From: DAOUBP01 sp964513075
GTDB taxonomy: Bacteria; Chloroflexota; Anaerolineae; CG2-30-64-16
Assembly: GCA_964513075.1 (NCBI GenBank)
Contig: CAZELR010000015.1
Location: forward strand, 15,105 to 79,104
DNA: 64,000 nt
Reading direction: 5' to 3'
The notes under the pieces were generated by a model. The model made no database searches. It was given only the letters and a program-made list of their open reading frames with translations, and was not told the DNA's origin. A program made the position numbers and the translations under genes. Of the stretch, positions 19,301-29,000 are shown piece after piece. The number at the start of each line of letters is the position of its first letter. Within the stretch, counting starts at the first letter, position 1.

Positions 19301-22300
19301 CGAGCAGCAGTTCAAACAGCAGGACCGCGCCGACGCCGCCAACTTGCTCACCGCGACCCCCACCCTGGAGCTGGGCATCGACATCGGCGATCTGTCCGCG
19401 ACCATGGCCTGCTCGGTGCCGCCGGCCACCGCCCACTACCTGCAGCGGATCGGCCGGGCCGGCCGGAAGACCGGCAACTCGCTGATCCTGGCGCTGGCCA
19501 ACGCCAGACCCCACGATCTCTACTTCTTCGAAGAGCCGCTGGAGATGATCGCCGGCGCCATCACGCCCCCGGGCTGTTTCCTGAACGCGGTGGCCATGCT
19601 GGAACGGCAATTCCTCGCCTTTTGCATGAGCGCCTGGGCCGCCAGCGCGTCTTCCGTGCAGACGCTGCCCCATGACGTCAAACAGATGCTGGCCGGCCTG
19701 CGCCGCGGCGGCTTCCCGGCTAACTTCCTGGAGACCTACCCGACGCGCCGCGCGCTGTGGATCGAGGCCTTCCTGGCCCAGTTCGGCGCGGCGTTCTCAC
19801 CCGAGACCCAGACCCACCTGCGCGGCTACGCCGCCGGCGACGAGCTGCCGGCCCGGATCCGCCGCGCCCTGGCCGCGGCGGAGGGCGAGCGCACCGAGCT
19901 GCGCAACACCCACAAGGAATACCGCGGCCGGCTGGACGCCGTCCAGGCCGACCCCGCCCAGTACCAGGACCCCCAGGAGCAGATCCGGCTCCTGGAGCAG
20001 GAAGCGCGGCTCATCCTGGAGCTGATCAAGAACCTGGAGGACCAGTACGTCCTGAACTTCTTCACCGATGCCGGGCTGCTGCCGAACTATGCGTTCCCCG
20101 AAACTGGCGTCGAGCTGCGGGCGATCATCACCGGCCTGGAACGCCAGCACGAGCAGGACAAAGGCTACCAGGTGCGCGATTACCTGCGCCCTGCGCCGCT
20201 GGCGCTCCGCGAGCTGGCGCCGTTCAACACCTTCTACGCTGAGGGCCGCAAGCTGCCGGTAACCCACATCGAGGTGCCGGGGCCGGGCCGCGCGGTCGAG
20301 CGCTGGCAGTTCTGCGATGTCTGCTCGCACATGGAGCTGGTCCAGGCCAGCCACTACAGCACAAGCTGCCCCGTGTGCGGTTCGCCCATGTGGCACGACG
20401 CCGGCCGGCAGCACGACATGGTCCGCTTCCAGCGAGCCGTTTCCTGGAGCGATCACTACCGCAGCCTGGTCGGCGATGACGCTGACGAGCGGGAGCAGCA
20501 GACCTATCAGCTGGGCCGCTTCTTCGAGATTCGGCCCGAAAACTCGGGCGGCGCGCACCTGATCGCCAGCCTGCCTTTCGGGTTCGAATACCTGAACCAG
20601 GTGACGCTGCGCGAGATCAACTTCGGGCCGCTGCCCATCATGGGCCAGCGGATCCAGGTCGCCGACCAGGAGTACGCGCTGACCGGGTTCCGCGTCTGCC
20701 GCGGCTGCGGCCTGGTGGTCGGTGGGCCGGCCGACGAAGATGATCCCAGGCTGCCGAAACATCGCACCAACTGCCGGTACGCCACCAGCGAGCCGGTTTG
20801 GCTGGACACCTACCTCTATCGCGATCTGACATCGGAGGCGCTGCGCATCCTGTTGCCGGTGTCCACGGTGCTGACGGACGAAAAACTGGCGACCTTCGCC
20901 GCCTGCCTCGATCTGGGCCTGCGCCGCAAGTTCCGCGGCGATCCGGAGCATCTGCAGATCCTGCCGCACAGCGAGCCGGCGTCCGATGGCACGCGGCGTT
21001 ACTACCTGGTGATCTACGACACGGTGCCCGGCGGCACCAGCTTCCTGCGCGACCTGGCCAAACCGGAGGCCTTCCGGGAGGTGCTGGAACTGGCGTTGGA
21101 GACGCTGCGCAGCTGCCGCTGCCGCCTGGACCCCCAGAAGCGGGCGTGCTATCGCTGCCTGTATTCGTATCGCGGCCAGCATGACCTGGAGCTGATCGCG
21201 CGCGCCACGGGCATCGAAATGCTGGGCGAAATGTTAGGCCAGTGGGCCAAGCTGGAGCCGGTCCTCTCCCTCTCCGACGCCCACATCGACAGCCTGATCG
21301 AGAGCGAGCTGGAGCAGCGCTTCATCAACGCGCTGGCCGCGCACGCCAAGCAGACACCCGACGGCAGTTGGAGCCCCACGCTGTACAACGGCAAGCTGGC
21401 CTGGGAACTCAAGCTGGCCGCAACGCGCTGGCTGATCGAGCCGCAGGTCGAGCTAGGGCCGGCGCAAGGAGTCGCCGTGCCCACGCGCGCGGATTTTGTC
21501 CTCTGGCCCCAAGGTGCGTCGCCCGATGTGCGCCCGGTTGCCGTGTACACCGATGGCTACGCCTATCACGCCTGCCCGCACGCGGCGCAAGGCCGCATCG
21601 GCGACGACGTCCGGAAACGTCTGGCCATTCTGCGCAAAAGCGCGGCGCCGTTCGTGGTTTGGACCGCCACCTGGGATGACGTCAAGGAGTTCGAGGAGCA
21701 GGCGCCGCATGCGGCCGGCTTCCTGGCGGCCGGACAAGTTCAGGTGCTCGACAACCTGCTGCAAACCCGCAAGAGCCCCTTCAGCAGCAATCTGGCCCGG
21801 GGCAACGCGCTCGAGCAATTGCTGGCGTACCTGCGCACGCCTCAGCTCGCAGCCTGGACGGAACTCAGCCTCAGCCTGGCGCTGACGACGCTGAGCCCGC
21901 CGCGGCCGCCGGCGGCCGCGGCCCTGCTGGCGGCCAAAACCGCAGCCCTGCGCGACGACGCGGCGGCGCCGGCGCTGGACATCCCGGCGGCCGCGGCGCC
22001 GGGGGACACCCTCTACGGCATCATTCAGAAAGGGCCGCTGCGTCTGCTGACGACGGCGCCGGTGACAGCTTTGCAGAGCAAGGATGCCGCCCAGGCCATC
22101 ACTCTGACGATCCGCCTGGAGGATGGGGCCGCCTGGCGCGCCGAGGAAGGCTTCCGTTCAGGCTGGCGTAACTTCTGGCTGCTGGCCAACCTGGTCCAGT
22201 TCCTGCCCGGCTACGCGCCCGTCAGCGGCGAAGGGCTTGCGCTCTATGGCCCTGCCGCGGCTCTCGTGGCGGCTGCCCCCCCGACGGCTGCCGGGCCAAC

Positions 22301-22583
22301 CCTCGATCCCGCCTGGGCCGACGCGCTCCGTTACGCCGATCCGAGCTGCGCCCCCTTGCTGGAGGCGTGCCGAGCCGCCGGTGCACCGGCCCCCAGCGTC
22401 GGCTACGAGCTGACCGGCCCTGACGACCGCATCTGCGCCGCCGCCGAGCTGGCCTGGGAGCCAGCGCAGGTTGCCGTCTTCCTGCCCGCCGCGGAGGCCG
22501 ACCGCCAGGCCTTCCGCGCCGCCGGCTGGCGGACATTCGAGCCCGAGAATCACGCCGGCGTCAGCGCCGCGCTCACGAGTTGA
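16347..22583 (+). CDS. Giant DEAD/H-box helicase with zinc clusters, DUF1998 and nuclease-like tail
   Basis: A 2078-aa superfamily 2 helicase. The P-loop is TGTGSGKTE with K107, motif II is DELH at 231-234, motif III is GASATV, and the second RecA domain carries LELGIDIGD and QRIGRAGR. Several Cys clusters (FCRECG, CPGC...CCDAC, CPACG, CPICG, FCDVC...CPVCG, CRGCG) suggest zinc modules between and after the RecA lobes. DUF1998 (MrfB/DrmB-type) spans about 1480-1640 with YDTVPGGTSF and a C-x-C...C-x-x-C cluster. Around 1690-1790, ADFVLWP, AVYTDGYAYH and VVWTATWDD look like a Vsr/DUF559-type restriction fold. In DISARM, helicase (DrmA) and DUF1998 (DrmB) are separate proteins; here they are fused. 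Role inferred: loading on and destroying unmodified phage DNA alongside the methylase. Confidence 0.85.
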   Translation: MLPLTLADEIRATILDYLSTTFNFQDAAVERALLDFLEQPQGGLFKGPYVRLRLPFKVIGPDEVVPLTIQPPFAPYVHQARAFERLTAQDGHVPQPTLITTGTGSGKTECFLYPILDYCYAHRGEGGVKAIVLYPMNALATDQAGRLARQIHADARLRGQVTAGIYIGGDGSGSRHMTPDHLIEDRAILRENPPDILLTNYKMLDFLLLRPDDKRLWRRNGPETLRFLVLDELHTYDGAQGSDVACLIRRLQARLGTPSDYLCPIGASATVISETGDTAQALAAVAAEVTGIPFAATAIVDEERASLVEFLPRAATRLALPTNHEALAEVRGERYADYVGRQLRQWFGAELDPFALSAALQEHAFLHALLACARDEILPWDALIERLAKWDPDFAAQRPAARARLLGSFLALISHAKVEPKDPKPFLTLQAQLWVREMSRLMRAVEANPRFFWRDDVPLNAAVRGLPAYFCRECGQSGWLALQHEGDDALTDDARLIYKAYFDHHKSVRYVYPGVRADELPGTGTRLCPGCLGLGTSACCDACQCATLPVIVQAEQSTVAAGQPPRDLQRCPACGTDGALSIVGSQGASLSSVAISHLFTSPLNSDKKLLAFTDSVQDAAHRAAFFGARTYRFSLRTAFQATLPPDGAIPLAELAPRTLAYWGAQWEGTPHKGQKLAATFMPPDLGSLPEYRRYIDTPDGPLPPDLRGALLARLSWEAVMEYGFSARLGRSLEKAGSSVAAPDPAPLAAGVERLGLILPAEIGLLHNVPPDAIRHFVVGLLERTRTRGGVDHPLLRRFVGEGGNWYQLTKRQEPLLSPFHKRSRFPKFLTDAPVRDVFDVFSTQSKRATWYTDWARRTLTPDLSTPDINEVYRLTVEALADGALLRRYRSPKATAYGLEPAALLVTRQTAGVRCPICGHHQTVAADAQGDWIDRACLSFQCPGRYAPDDDFGQHYYRALYERGHVERIFPHEHTGLLERRAREDVEQQFKQQDRADAANLLTATPTLELGIDIGDLSATMACSVPPATAHYLQRIGRAGRKTGNSLILALANARPHDLYFFEEPLEMIAGAITPPGCFLNAVAMLERQFLAFCMSAWAASASSVQTLPHDVKQMLAGLRRGGFPANFLETYPTRRALWIEAFLAQFGAAFSPETQTHLRGYAAGDELPARIRRALAAAEGERTELRNTHKEYRGRLDAVQADPAQYQDPQEQIRLLEQEARLILELIKNLEDQYVLNFFTDAGLLPNYAFPETGVELRAIITGLERQHEQDKGYQVRDYLRPAPLALRELAPFNTFYAEGRKLPVTHIEVPGPGRAVERWQFCDVCSHMELVQASHYSTSCPVCGSPMWHDAGRQHDMVRFQRAVSWSDHYRSLVGDDADEREQQTYQLGRFFEIRPENSGGAHLIASLPFGFEYLNQVTLREINFGPLPIMGQRIQVADQEYALTGFRVCRGCGLVVGGPADEDDPRLPKHRTNCRYATSEPVWLDTYLYRDLTSEALRILLPVSTVLTDEKLATFAACLDLGLRRKFRGDPEHLQILPHSEPASDGTRRYYLVIYDTVPGGTSFLRDLAKPEAFREVLELALETLRSCRCRLDPQKRACYRCLYSYRGQHDLELIARATGIEMLGEMLGQWAKLEPVLSLSDAHIDSLIESELEQRFINALAAHAKQTPDGSWSPTLYNGKLAWELKLAATRWLIEPQVELGPAQGVAVPTRADFVLWPQGASPDVRPVAVYTDGYAYHACPHAAQGRIGDDVRKRLAILRKSAAPFVVWTATWDDVKEFEEQAPHAAGFLAAGQVQVLDNLLQTRKSPFSSNLARGNALEQLLAYLRTPQLAAWTELSLSLALTTLSPPRPPAAAALLAAKTAALRDDAAAPALDIPAAAAPGDTLYGIIQKGPLRLLTTAPVTALQSKDAAQAITLTIRLEDGAAWRAEEGFRSGWRNFWLLANLVQFLPGYAPVSGEGLALYGPAAALVAAAPPTAAGPTLDPAWADALRYADPSCAPLLEACRAAGAPAPSVGYELTGPDDRICAAAELAWEPAQVAVFLPAAEADRQAFRAAGWRTFEPENHAGVSAALTS

Positions 22584-22590
22584 GGTGCCT

Positions 22591-24723
22591 ATGTCCAGTG
22601 TTGCCATCTCCGCCGATTTCCTGGAAGCGTTCGCGCACATCCCCAAAGCCCAGCAGCGCAAGGTGCGCGAGTTCATCACGCGCTTCCAGCTGGACCCGAC
22701 CGCGGCCGGCATCAACTACGAGCCGATCCACGAAGCGCGCGACCGGCGGGTGCGGACAGTGCGCATCGACCTGGCGTATCGCGCGGTCATCCTGCATCCG
22801 GAGCGCGGCGATGTGTTCCTGCTGGCGTGGGTGGATCACCACGACGCGGCCATGGCCTGGGCCAGGGACCGCATCTTCGCAGTCAACCCCGTGACCGGCG
22901 CGCTCCAGGTGCTCGACGTGCGCACGCTAGAAGCGCCCGAGCTGCCGCACAGCCAGCCCACTGCCGCGCACGATCTGAGCCACTACGGCTTGTTCGCCGC
23001 CTTCCGCGACGCCGATTTGCTGCGGACCGGCCTGCCCCGGCCGCTGCTGCCAGCCGTTCGCGCCCTGCGCGCCGCGGAGGAGCTGGATGCCCTGCAGCGC
23101 TACCTGCCCGCGGAGGCGTACGAGGCGCTGTACTGGATCGCGAGCCTGGGCTATTCTGTGGATCAGGCCCTCGCCGAGGTCGCGCGGCCGCGGCCCGAGC
23201 TGGCGCCCGACCCCGATGATCTGGCCCGCGCCTTGCAGCACCCCGACAGCCGCCGGCGCTTCGCGGTCGTGAAGAGCGCCGACGAGCTGGTGGAGATACT
23301 CAACGCGCCGCTGGCCAAATGGCGCGTGTTTCTCCATCCCAGCCAGGCCAGCCTGGTGCAGACGGACTACTCGGGGCCGGCGCGGGTTCTCGGCGGCGCC
23401 GGCACGGGCAAGACCGTCGTGGCCATGCACCGGGCGCGCCATCTGGCCGCCGACGTGTTCACCGCCGCAACCGATCGCATCCTGGTTACGACCTTCACCA
23501 AGAATCTCGCCCGCAACCTCGAAACGCTGCTGCACGGGCTGTGCGGTCCCGAATTTTCTCGCATCGAGGTCGTCAACCTGCATCGCTGGGTCGCCCAATT
23601 CCTCAGAGGCCAGGGCATCCAGTTTGCGGTCGCTGAGTCAGCCGAGATCGAGGCCTGCTGGCGCGACACGTTCAGCGCACGGGGTGTCGGCGAGTGGTCC
23701 GAGGCCTTCATCAGAGGTGAATGGACTTCTGTTGTACAGGCCCAGGGGATCGCCACGCTGGAAGAGTACCTTCGCGCCCCGCGCAGCGGCCGCCGCGTAC
23801 GTCTGTCCCGGCCCCAACGCGCGCTGCTCTGGGAGATCCTGGCCGAGTACCGTCGCAACCTGGCGGCCCTGGGCAAGGCCGAATGGGCCGACATGGTGCG
23901 CGAGACGCGGCTGTACCTGGCGCAAGGCGCCGCACACAGCGGCGCGCGGCTGCCCTATCGGGCCGTGATCGTCGACGAGACCCAGGACATGCACCCGGAG
24001 GAGCTCAAGCTCATCCGGCAGATCGTTCCCGAGGGGCCGAACGATCTGTTCCTGGTGGGCGACGCGCATCAACGCATCTACGGCCGACCGGTGGTGTTGA
24101 GCCAGTGTGGGATCAACGTGCGCGGCCGGTCGAGTAAGCTGCGCATCAACTACCGCACCACGGAGGAAATCCGGGATTGGGCCGTCGGCGTGTTGACCGG
24201 CCAGCCGTTTGATGACTTGGATGGCGGAACGGATACGGCCGCCGACTACGTGTCGCTGCTGCACGGTCCAACACCCACCGTCAAGCATTGCGCGTTCTTC
24301 AACGAGGAGCTGGACTGCATCACGCAGACGATCCGGGACCTCTTGCGCGACGTGGAGGCCGAGACGATCTGCCTGGTGGCGCGCACCAAGCAGCTCCTGG
24401 AAGAAGACTATGGTCCGGCCCTGACGCGCGCTGGCATCGCCACCCTGCACCTCCAGGCCGACACGCCCGAAGATGCTGGCTCCGGCATCCGGCTGGCGAC
24501 CATGCACCGGGTCAAGGGCCTGGAATTCCAGCACGTCATCGTCGCGGGCGTGCGCGCGGGTGTGGTGCCGCTGGAACGCCCGCAAGAGGACGCTGATGAA
24601 GGCGACCGCGCCGAGACCGAAGTGCAGGAGCGCTGCCTGTTCCACGTGGCCGCGTCCCGTGCGCGGGATACGTTGACGATTACAGGGTATGGGCAACCAA
24701 GCCGGTTTGTTCAGGTAGAGTGA
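22591..24723 (+). CDS. RelE/ParE-like domain fused to UvrD-family helicase
   Basis: About 710 aa from ATG 22591, eight bases after the giant helicase stop; an in-frame start further upstream would lie inside the helicase gene. Residues 1-100 resemble the RelE/ParE toxin fold (FLEAFAHIPKAQQRKVREFI, then VRIDLAYRAVILHP and VFLLAWVDHHDAAMAWA). From about 250 there is a complete UvrD-type helicase: P-loop GGAGTGKT with K274, motif II VDETQD with D462 and E463, GDAHQRIYG, NYRTTEE, TMHRVKGLEF and FHVAASRARD. The family unwinds DNA in repair or defence. The fusion is known from automatic annotation of mRNA-interferase-fold/UvrD proteins; whether the N-terminal part is a toxin, an RNA binder or a regulator is not known. 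Confidence 0.85.
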   Translation: MSSVAISADFLEAFAHIPKAQQRKVREFITRFQLDPTAAGINYEPIHEARDRRVRTVRIDLAYRAVILHPERGDVFLLAWVDHHDAAMAWARDRIFAVNPVTGALQVLDVRTLEAPELPHSQPTAAHDLSHYGLFAAFRDADLLRTGLPRPLLPAVRALRAAEELDALQRYLPAEAYEALYWIASLGYSVDQALAEVARPRPELAPDPDDLARALQHPDSRRRFAVVKSADELVEILNAPLAKWRVFLHPSQASLVQTDYSGPARVLGGAGTGKTVVAMHRARHLAADVFTAATDRILVTTFTKNLARNLETLLHGLCGPEFSRIEVVNLHRWVAQFLRGQGIQFAVAESAEIEACWRDTFSARGVGEWSEAFIRGEWTSVVQAQGIATLEEYLRAPRSGRRVRLSRPQRALLWEILAEYRRNLAALGKAEWADMVRETRLYLAQGAAHSGARLPYRAVIVDETQDMHPEELKLIRQIVPEGPNDLFLVGDAHQRIYGRPVVLSQCGINVRGRSSKLRINYRTTEEIRDWAVGVLTGQPFDDLDGGTDTAADYVSLLHGPTPTVKHCAFFNEELDCITQTIRDLLRDVEAETICLVARTKQLLEEDYGPALTRAGIATLHLQADTPEDAGSGIRLATMHRVKGLEFQHVIVAGVRAGVVPLERPQEDADEGDRAETEVQERCLFHVAASRARDTLTITGYGQPSRFVQVE

Positions 24724-24733
24724 GAGGTAACCG

Positions 24734-26017
24734 ATGCCAGCCATGCCAAACGCCCACGCCCTGGTCGTGGGCATCGCAAACTACCAGCACGTGCGCAAGC
24801 TGCCCCTGACCGTGCTCAACGATGCGCGTGTCGTCGGTGACCTGCTGACTAACAAAGACCTGTGCGGCTACCCGCCGGAGAGCGTCACCCTGCTGGTGGA
24901 CGACCAGGCCACGTTATCGGGTCTGCGCGCGGCGCTCACTGACCTGGCCGCCCGCGCCGATCCCGACGCTACGGTTTTCATCTACATCTCAAGCCACGGC
25001 GGCCGGATCGAGAGCGGGCCAAGAGCCGGCGAGTACCTGCTGCCTGTTGATACCGGGATCGACTGGTCGGCCGACCCGCCGCAGATTGACGCCGCTACGG
25101 CCATCTCCGACGCCGAGTTCACCGCTGCGCTGCAGGCGATCCCGGCGCGCAAGGTCGTCGTGGTATTCGATTGCTGCCACAGCGGAGGGATCGGACATGT
25201 CAAGGCCGGCATCGAGCCCGAGTTCAAGGCTGGCCTGCCGGAGAGCTACTACGATCGGCTGGCTGCCGGCCGCGGCCGCGTGATCCTGGCGTCGTCACGC
25301 GAGACGGAGTTCTCCTGGGTGCTGCCCGGCGACGCCAACAGCCTGTTCACCAAGCACCTCAGAGCTGGCCTGGAGGGCGGAGCGCCAAGTCGGGACGGCT
25401 TGATCCGCATTTTTGACCTATTCGAGTACATCTACCCCCGCGTCACGGACGAGAAGGCGATCCAGCATCCGGTGTTCCAGGCCAAGCTGGAGGAGAACTT
25501 TCCCGTGGCGCTCTACCTGGGCGGGCAGAAGGCCGCCGAACCGGCCGCGGCGGCCGACGACTTTCGCTACGACGCCTACATCAGTTGGGTTCGCGCGCCC
25601 GCCGACACCGCCTGGATGCGAGATCAACTGCTGCCGCGGCTCAAGCAGGCTAACCTGCACTTCACCATGACCGGTCGCGTTGAGGAACCGGGCGTGCCGA
25701 CTGTGGTCGGCATTCAGCGGGCCGTGGAACTCTCCAGGCGCACGATCGTTGTCCTCTCCCGCGACTACCTGGCAAGCGCCTGGGCCGCCCTGGAGAACGT
25801 GGCCGCGCAGCACCTGAGCGTGGAAGAGCGCCGCGCCCGACTGCTGCCGGTGGTGATTGATGACGCACTCCTTGATTGGGAGCGGCACCTGACCAGGGAA
25901 GTACCCCTGGGACTCCGCCAACTCACGCCACTCGACCTTGTTGACGAGATCTTCGGCGAGGAGAATCTTGCTCGCCTTCCAGAGATCGTGAAGCAGCCGA
26001 TTCCGGAGATGCGGTAG
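24734..26017 (+). CDS. Caspase-TIR fusion protein
   Basis: A 427-aa protein with two effector domains. Residues 5-260 are a C14 caspase-like protease with H88 in ISSHGG and C148 in FDCCHSGG. Residues about 282-427 are a TIR domain beginning RYDAYISW. In the SAWAALE segment, E354 sits where the NADase catalytic Glu is expected, so both active sites look intact. TIR domains of this type cleave NAD+ or make cyclic ADP-ribose signals; caspases cleave proteins. The start is ATG 24734 with AGAGGT upstream, ten bases after the helicase stop, so it joins the defence operon. No sensor or NTPase domain is present, so activation probably depends on a partner, such as the STAND proteins encoded next, via TIR-TIR contacts. 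Confidence 0.9.
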   Translation: MPAMPNAHALVVGIANYQHVRKLPLTVLNDARVVGDLLTNKDLCGYPPESVTLLVDDQATLSGLRAALTDLAARADPDATVFIYISSHGGRIESGPRAGEYLLPVDTGIDWSADPPQIDAATAISDAEFTAALQAIPARKVVVVFDCCHSGGIGHVKAGIEPEFKAGLPESYYDRLAAGRGRVILASSRETEFSWVLPGDANSLFTKHLRAGLEGGAPSRDGLIRIFDLFEYIYPRVTDEKAIQHPVFQAKLEENFPVALYLGGQKAAEPAAAADDFRYDAYISWVRAPADTAWMRDQLLPRLKQANLHFTMTGRVEEPGVPTVVGIQRAVELSRRTIVVLSRDYLASAWAALENVAAQHLSVEERRARLLPVVIDDALLDWERHLTREVPLGLRQLTPLDLVDEIFGEENLARLPEIVKQPIPEMR

Positions 26018-26075
26018 CCCTGAAGAATACGCTACGGTGCCAGCCAAGTCCTGAATTCCCGTGGGAGTAACAGAG

Positions 26076-29000
26076 ATGCCTGGGCAAGGACCATGCACTG
26101 ATGACATTTTCATCTCTCACAGCCAGGCCGATCGGCGATGGGTCGACCAATGGCTCATCCCGCATCTGAAACGTGAAGGGCTGAAGGTGCGAACCGAACG
26201 GGACTTTATCCCAGGCATAGAGCGATATAGCAACCTAGAAAACGCTGTAGAGACCTGCCGGTATGTCTTCCTGATCATCACGCCTGCGTGGCTCCAGAGC
26301 ACTGATGCCCAGTATGCTGAACGACTTGCCCGACACAGGGAGAGCCCCAGAGGACGAATCATTCCAATCATCCGCAAGCAGTGCGAGCTTCCACTCCACC
26401 TCAAGATGCTGACCCCCGTGCACCTGATAGAAGGCGAGGCTGAGGATGACGAGACAGAACTCAAGAAGCTGATACGAGTCATTCGGGGCACATCGGAAGG
26501 CCAAATCAAAGAGCAGCGACAAATCCCCAAGCCGCCGATGACCTTCGCCGGGAGAAAAACGGCAATCAGTCGGCTCTGCAGTAGCTTGACGTCGCATGCC
26601 GATTCTGACGTCGTGGTAGCGCTGCTGGGTATCTCCGGTGTGGGCAAGACTGCGCTGGCAATGAAGGTTGCCAATAAAGTCTCACGCCGTTTTCCTGGCG
26701 GAGTGCTTTGGCTCACCCTTGGTCCAGAAGCTGAGCGTATCGGTCTGGTGGAAAGCATCGAGTCGCAATTAGGCATACCAGCAAGAAGATCGGTAGACGT
26801 CTCAGAACGTGCCCAGAGTATACGTTTTGCACTGGCACAAGGGCCCAGGTTGCTTGCAGTCTTGGATGATGTCTGGACCGCCGATCTCGGGAAATGGATT
26901 CTGACATCGCTGCTACCGAACGATCGGGCCGTGCTGATCACAACGCATTCACGGAGCGTGGCGGCGGAGTTGTGCAACTGTGTGGAGCGTCTGGACCCAT
27001 TGTCCGAAGCGGATGCCGTGAAGATGCTGCGCAACCACTTGGGAACACTGGGAGAAGACGAGGGCGCAGCCAGGGAGGTGTGTGCTCTCGTAGGATGTCT
27101 ACCGCTGGCACTATGCGTGAGCGTGGGACCCTGCAAAGTAGGGCTGACCAACCTGCCGGAATTGGCAAAATGGCTTCACGACGACAAACGTGTCCTGGAG
27201 GGTCCAGGCATCGGGAAGGATGAGTCCCGCGAAACCGGCGTTGCAGCAAGCTTTGCCTTAGCCTATGATAGGTTAGGTTCCAACCTTCAGCAGCGATTCC
27301 GCGCGTTAGGAGCCTTCGAATATACGCCCTACGGTCTGGATGCTCTGGCGGCCATCTGGGGAGACGACAGTCAGGACATAGCCGAAAGAGCTGTTCGGAG
27401 GCTGGCCGACATCATGTTGATCGATCGCTCCTGGCAGCAGTGCAGTTGGGATGCTCACCCACCCTCGCAGCCGATCTACGAACAACATAGGCTGCTCTGG
27501 ATATACGCAAAGAAGCTCCTCGATGAGGCGAGCGACGGTGATGCAATCAGGTTGCGGCACGCTCGATACTACATTGGAGTCGCCAATCAACTCGCTTCCC
27601 AATTGGAGAATCGATATGACGCCGAAAGCGTAGCGCAGTTTGAGTTCTACCGGCCGCAATTCATGGCTGCGCATGAGTTCTTGTGTAAGTCTTCCTGTGA
27701 AGAGCGGCTGACACTTCTCTATGAGCTCCATTCCTACTTGCACAACTGCTACGATCGGAGCGGGCGCTGGGAAGAAAGGTGCCAGATTCTTGAAGAAGCC
27801 GTAAGGGCCTATGAAACTGGTCCCGATAGTGTCCTTCATGAGCGCGGCGCTCTGGAGCTACAACTCTCAGACATCTACCGCCGCTCACTAGAAGATCTTG
27901 ATATGACCCTGCAATACTATCGTGCGGGCATGGAGCACGTCTGTATGGACAAGCTTCCCGCTCGCTTGTCGATAGGACGACTCCATCGGCGCCTCGGTGA
28001 CATTCATCGAGCTCGAGGTGAGTTTGCCAGTGCTCTTGCTTGTTATGACCAGGCGCGGGGACTCTTGTTGCAAGTGGGCGACCGCTCCGAGCTTGGGAAG
28101 CTACTTTCTAGTCAAGCCGAAGCATATTGCCGCTCTGGAATCAGTCTAAATAGGGCGGTTGAGGCGGCTGTTGCGAGCCTCGAACTACACCGTGACCGGC
28201 GAGACACTTACGAGGTGGTCCAAAGCCAGCGAGTCTTGGCTGATGTCTACCTAGCCCAAGGCAAGGTGCCCGAGGCGGCCATTCAGATTCAGCAGGCATA
28301 TGACGCGCTTGTAAGCATCGGTCAAGAGTCGAATCCGATCATGGGATGGGTTCTAAGGACTTGGGGCGACGTCCACCTTCAGCAGGACGAGCCCGCACCC
28401 GCCCGTCTCTGCTATGAGCGCGCCATTGACATCTTTCGGGGAGCGCATGTTGGGATCGGCACGGCCGTAATACAAAAGAAACTAGGACTCTGGGAGTTGG
28501 AACATGGCAATGCCTTTCTGGCGCTTGAACTCCTAGAGTCGGCAGTCGACCAGGCGCGCGGCATCGCCGGGGCAAAATACTTGCTGGGCGAGGTGCTGCT
28601 AAGTTGGATAGAGGCAGCGGTGGCCGCCCGGCATGCCTTGGCAGGGGAGAAGGTGAGCTTGTCACTTGAAGAGCAAACAGATCTCGCAAATCGGCTCTCG
28701 ACCAGTGAATCCAAACGCACCGAGTTCTGCAGGTTAGTGCAAGAAAGTGCTGATCTGGAGATCTTGGCAGCATGGTATGCCTATGTCCAGAAGCGAGAAG
28801 CAGTCATGATCGGAGTCGCGGACTCAGTATCCAAGCGACCCGCCTCGCCCCGCCCCGGCGACGATCGCGGATGCGGTGTTGAAGTCGCGGACTCCGGATC
28901 GCTGCAAGACTCCTCGCCCCCAACCTTTGATACTATCGACGCTGTGATGTATGCCGCACAGAATCGATTCCGGCTCCTGCAGGTCTACCTGAATGCATGG

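Noticed and set aside
17775..19673. Long antisense open frame across the giant helicase (632 codons)
   Set aside because: Shadow of the plus-strand gene; Gly/Arg/Gln-rich composition, no motifs.
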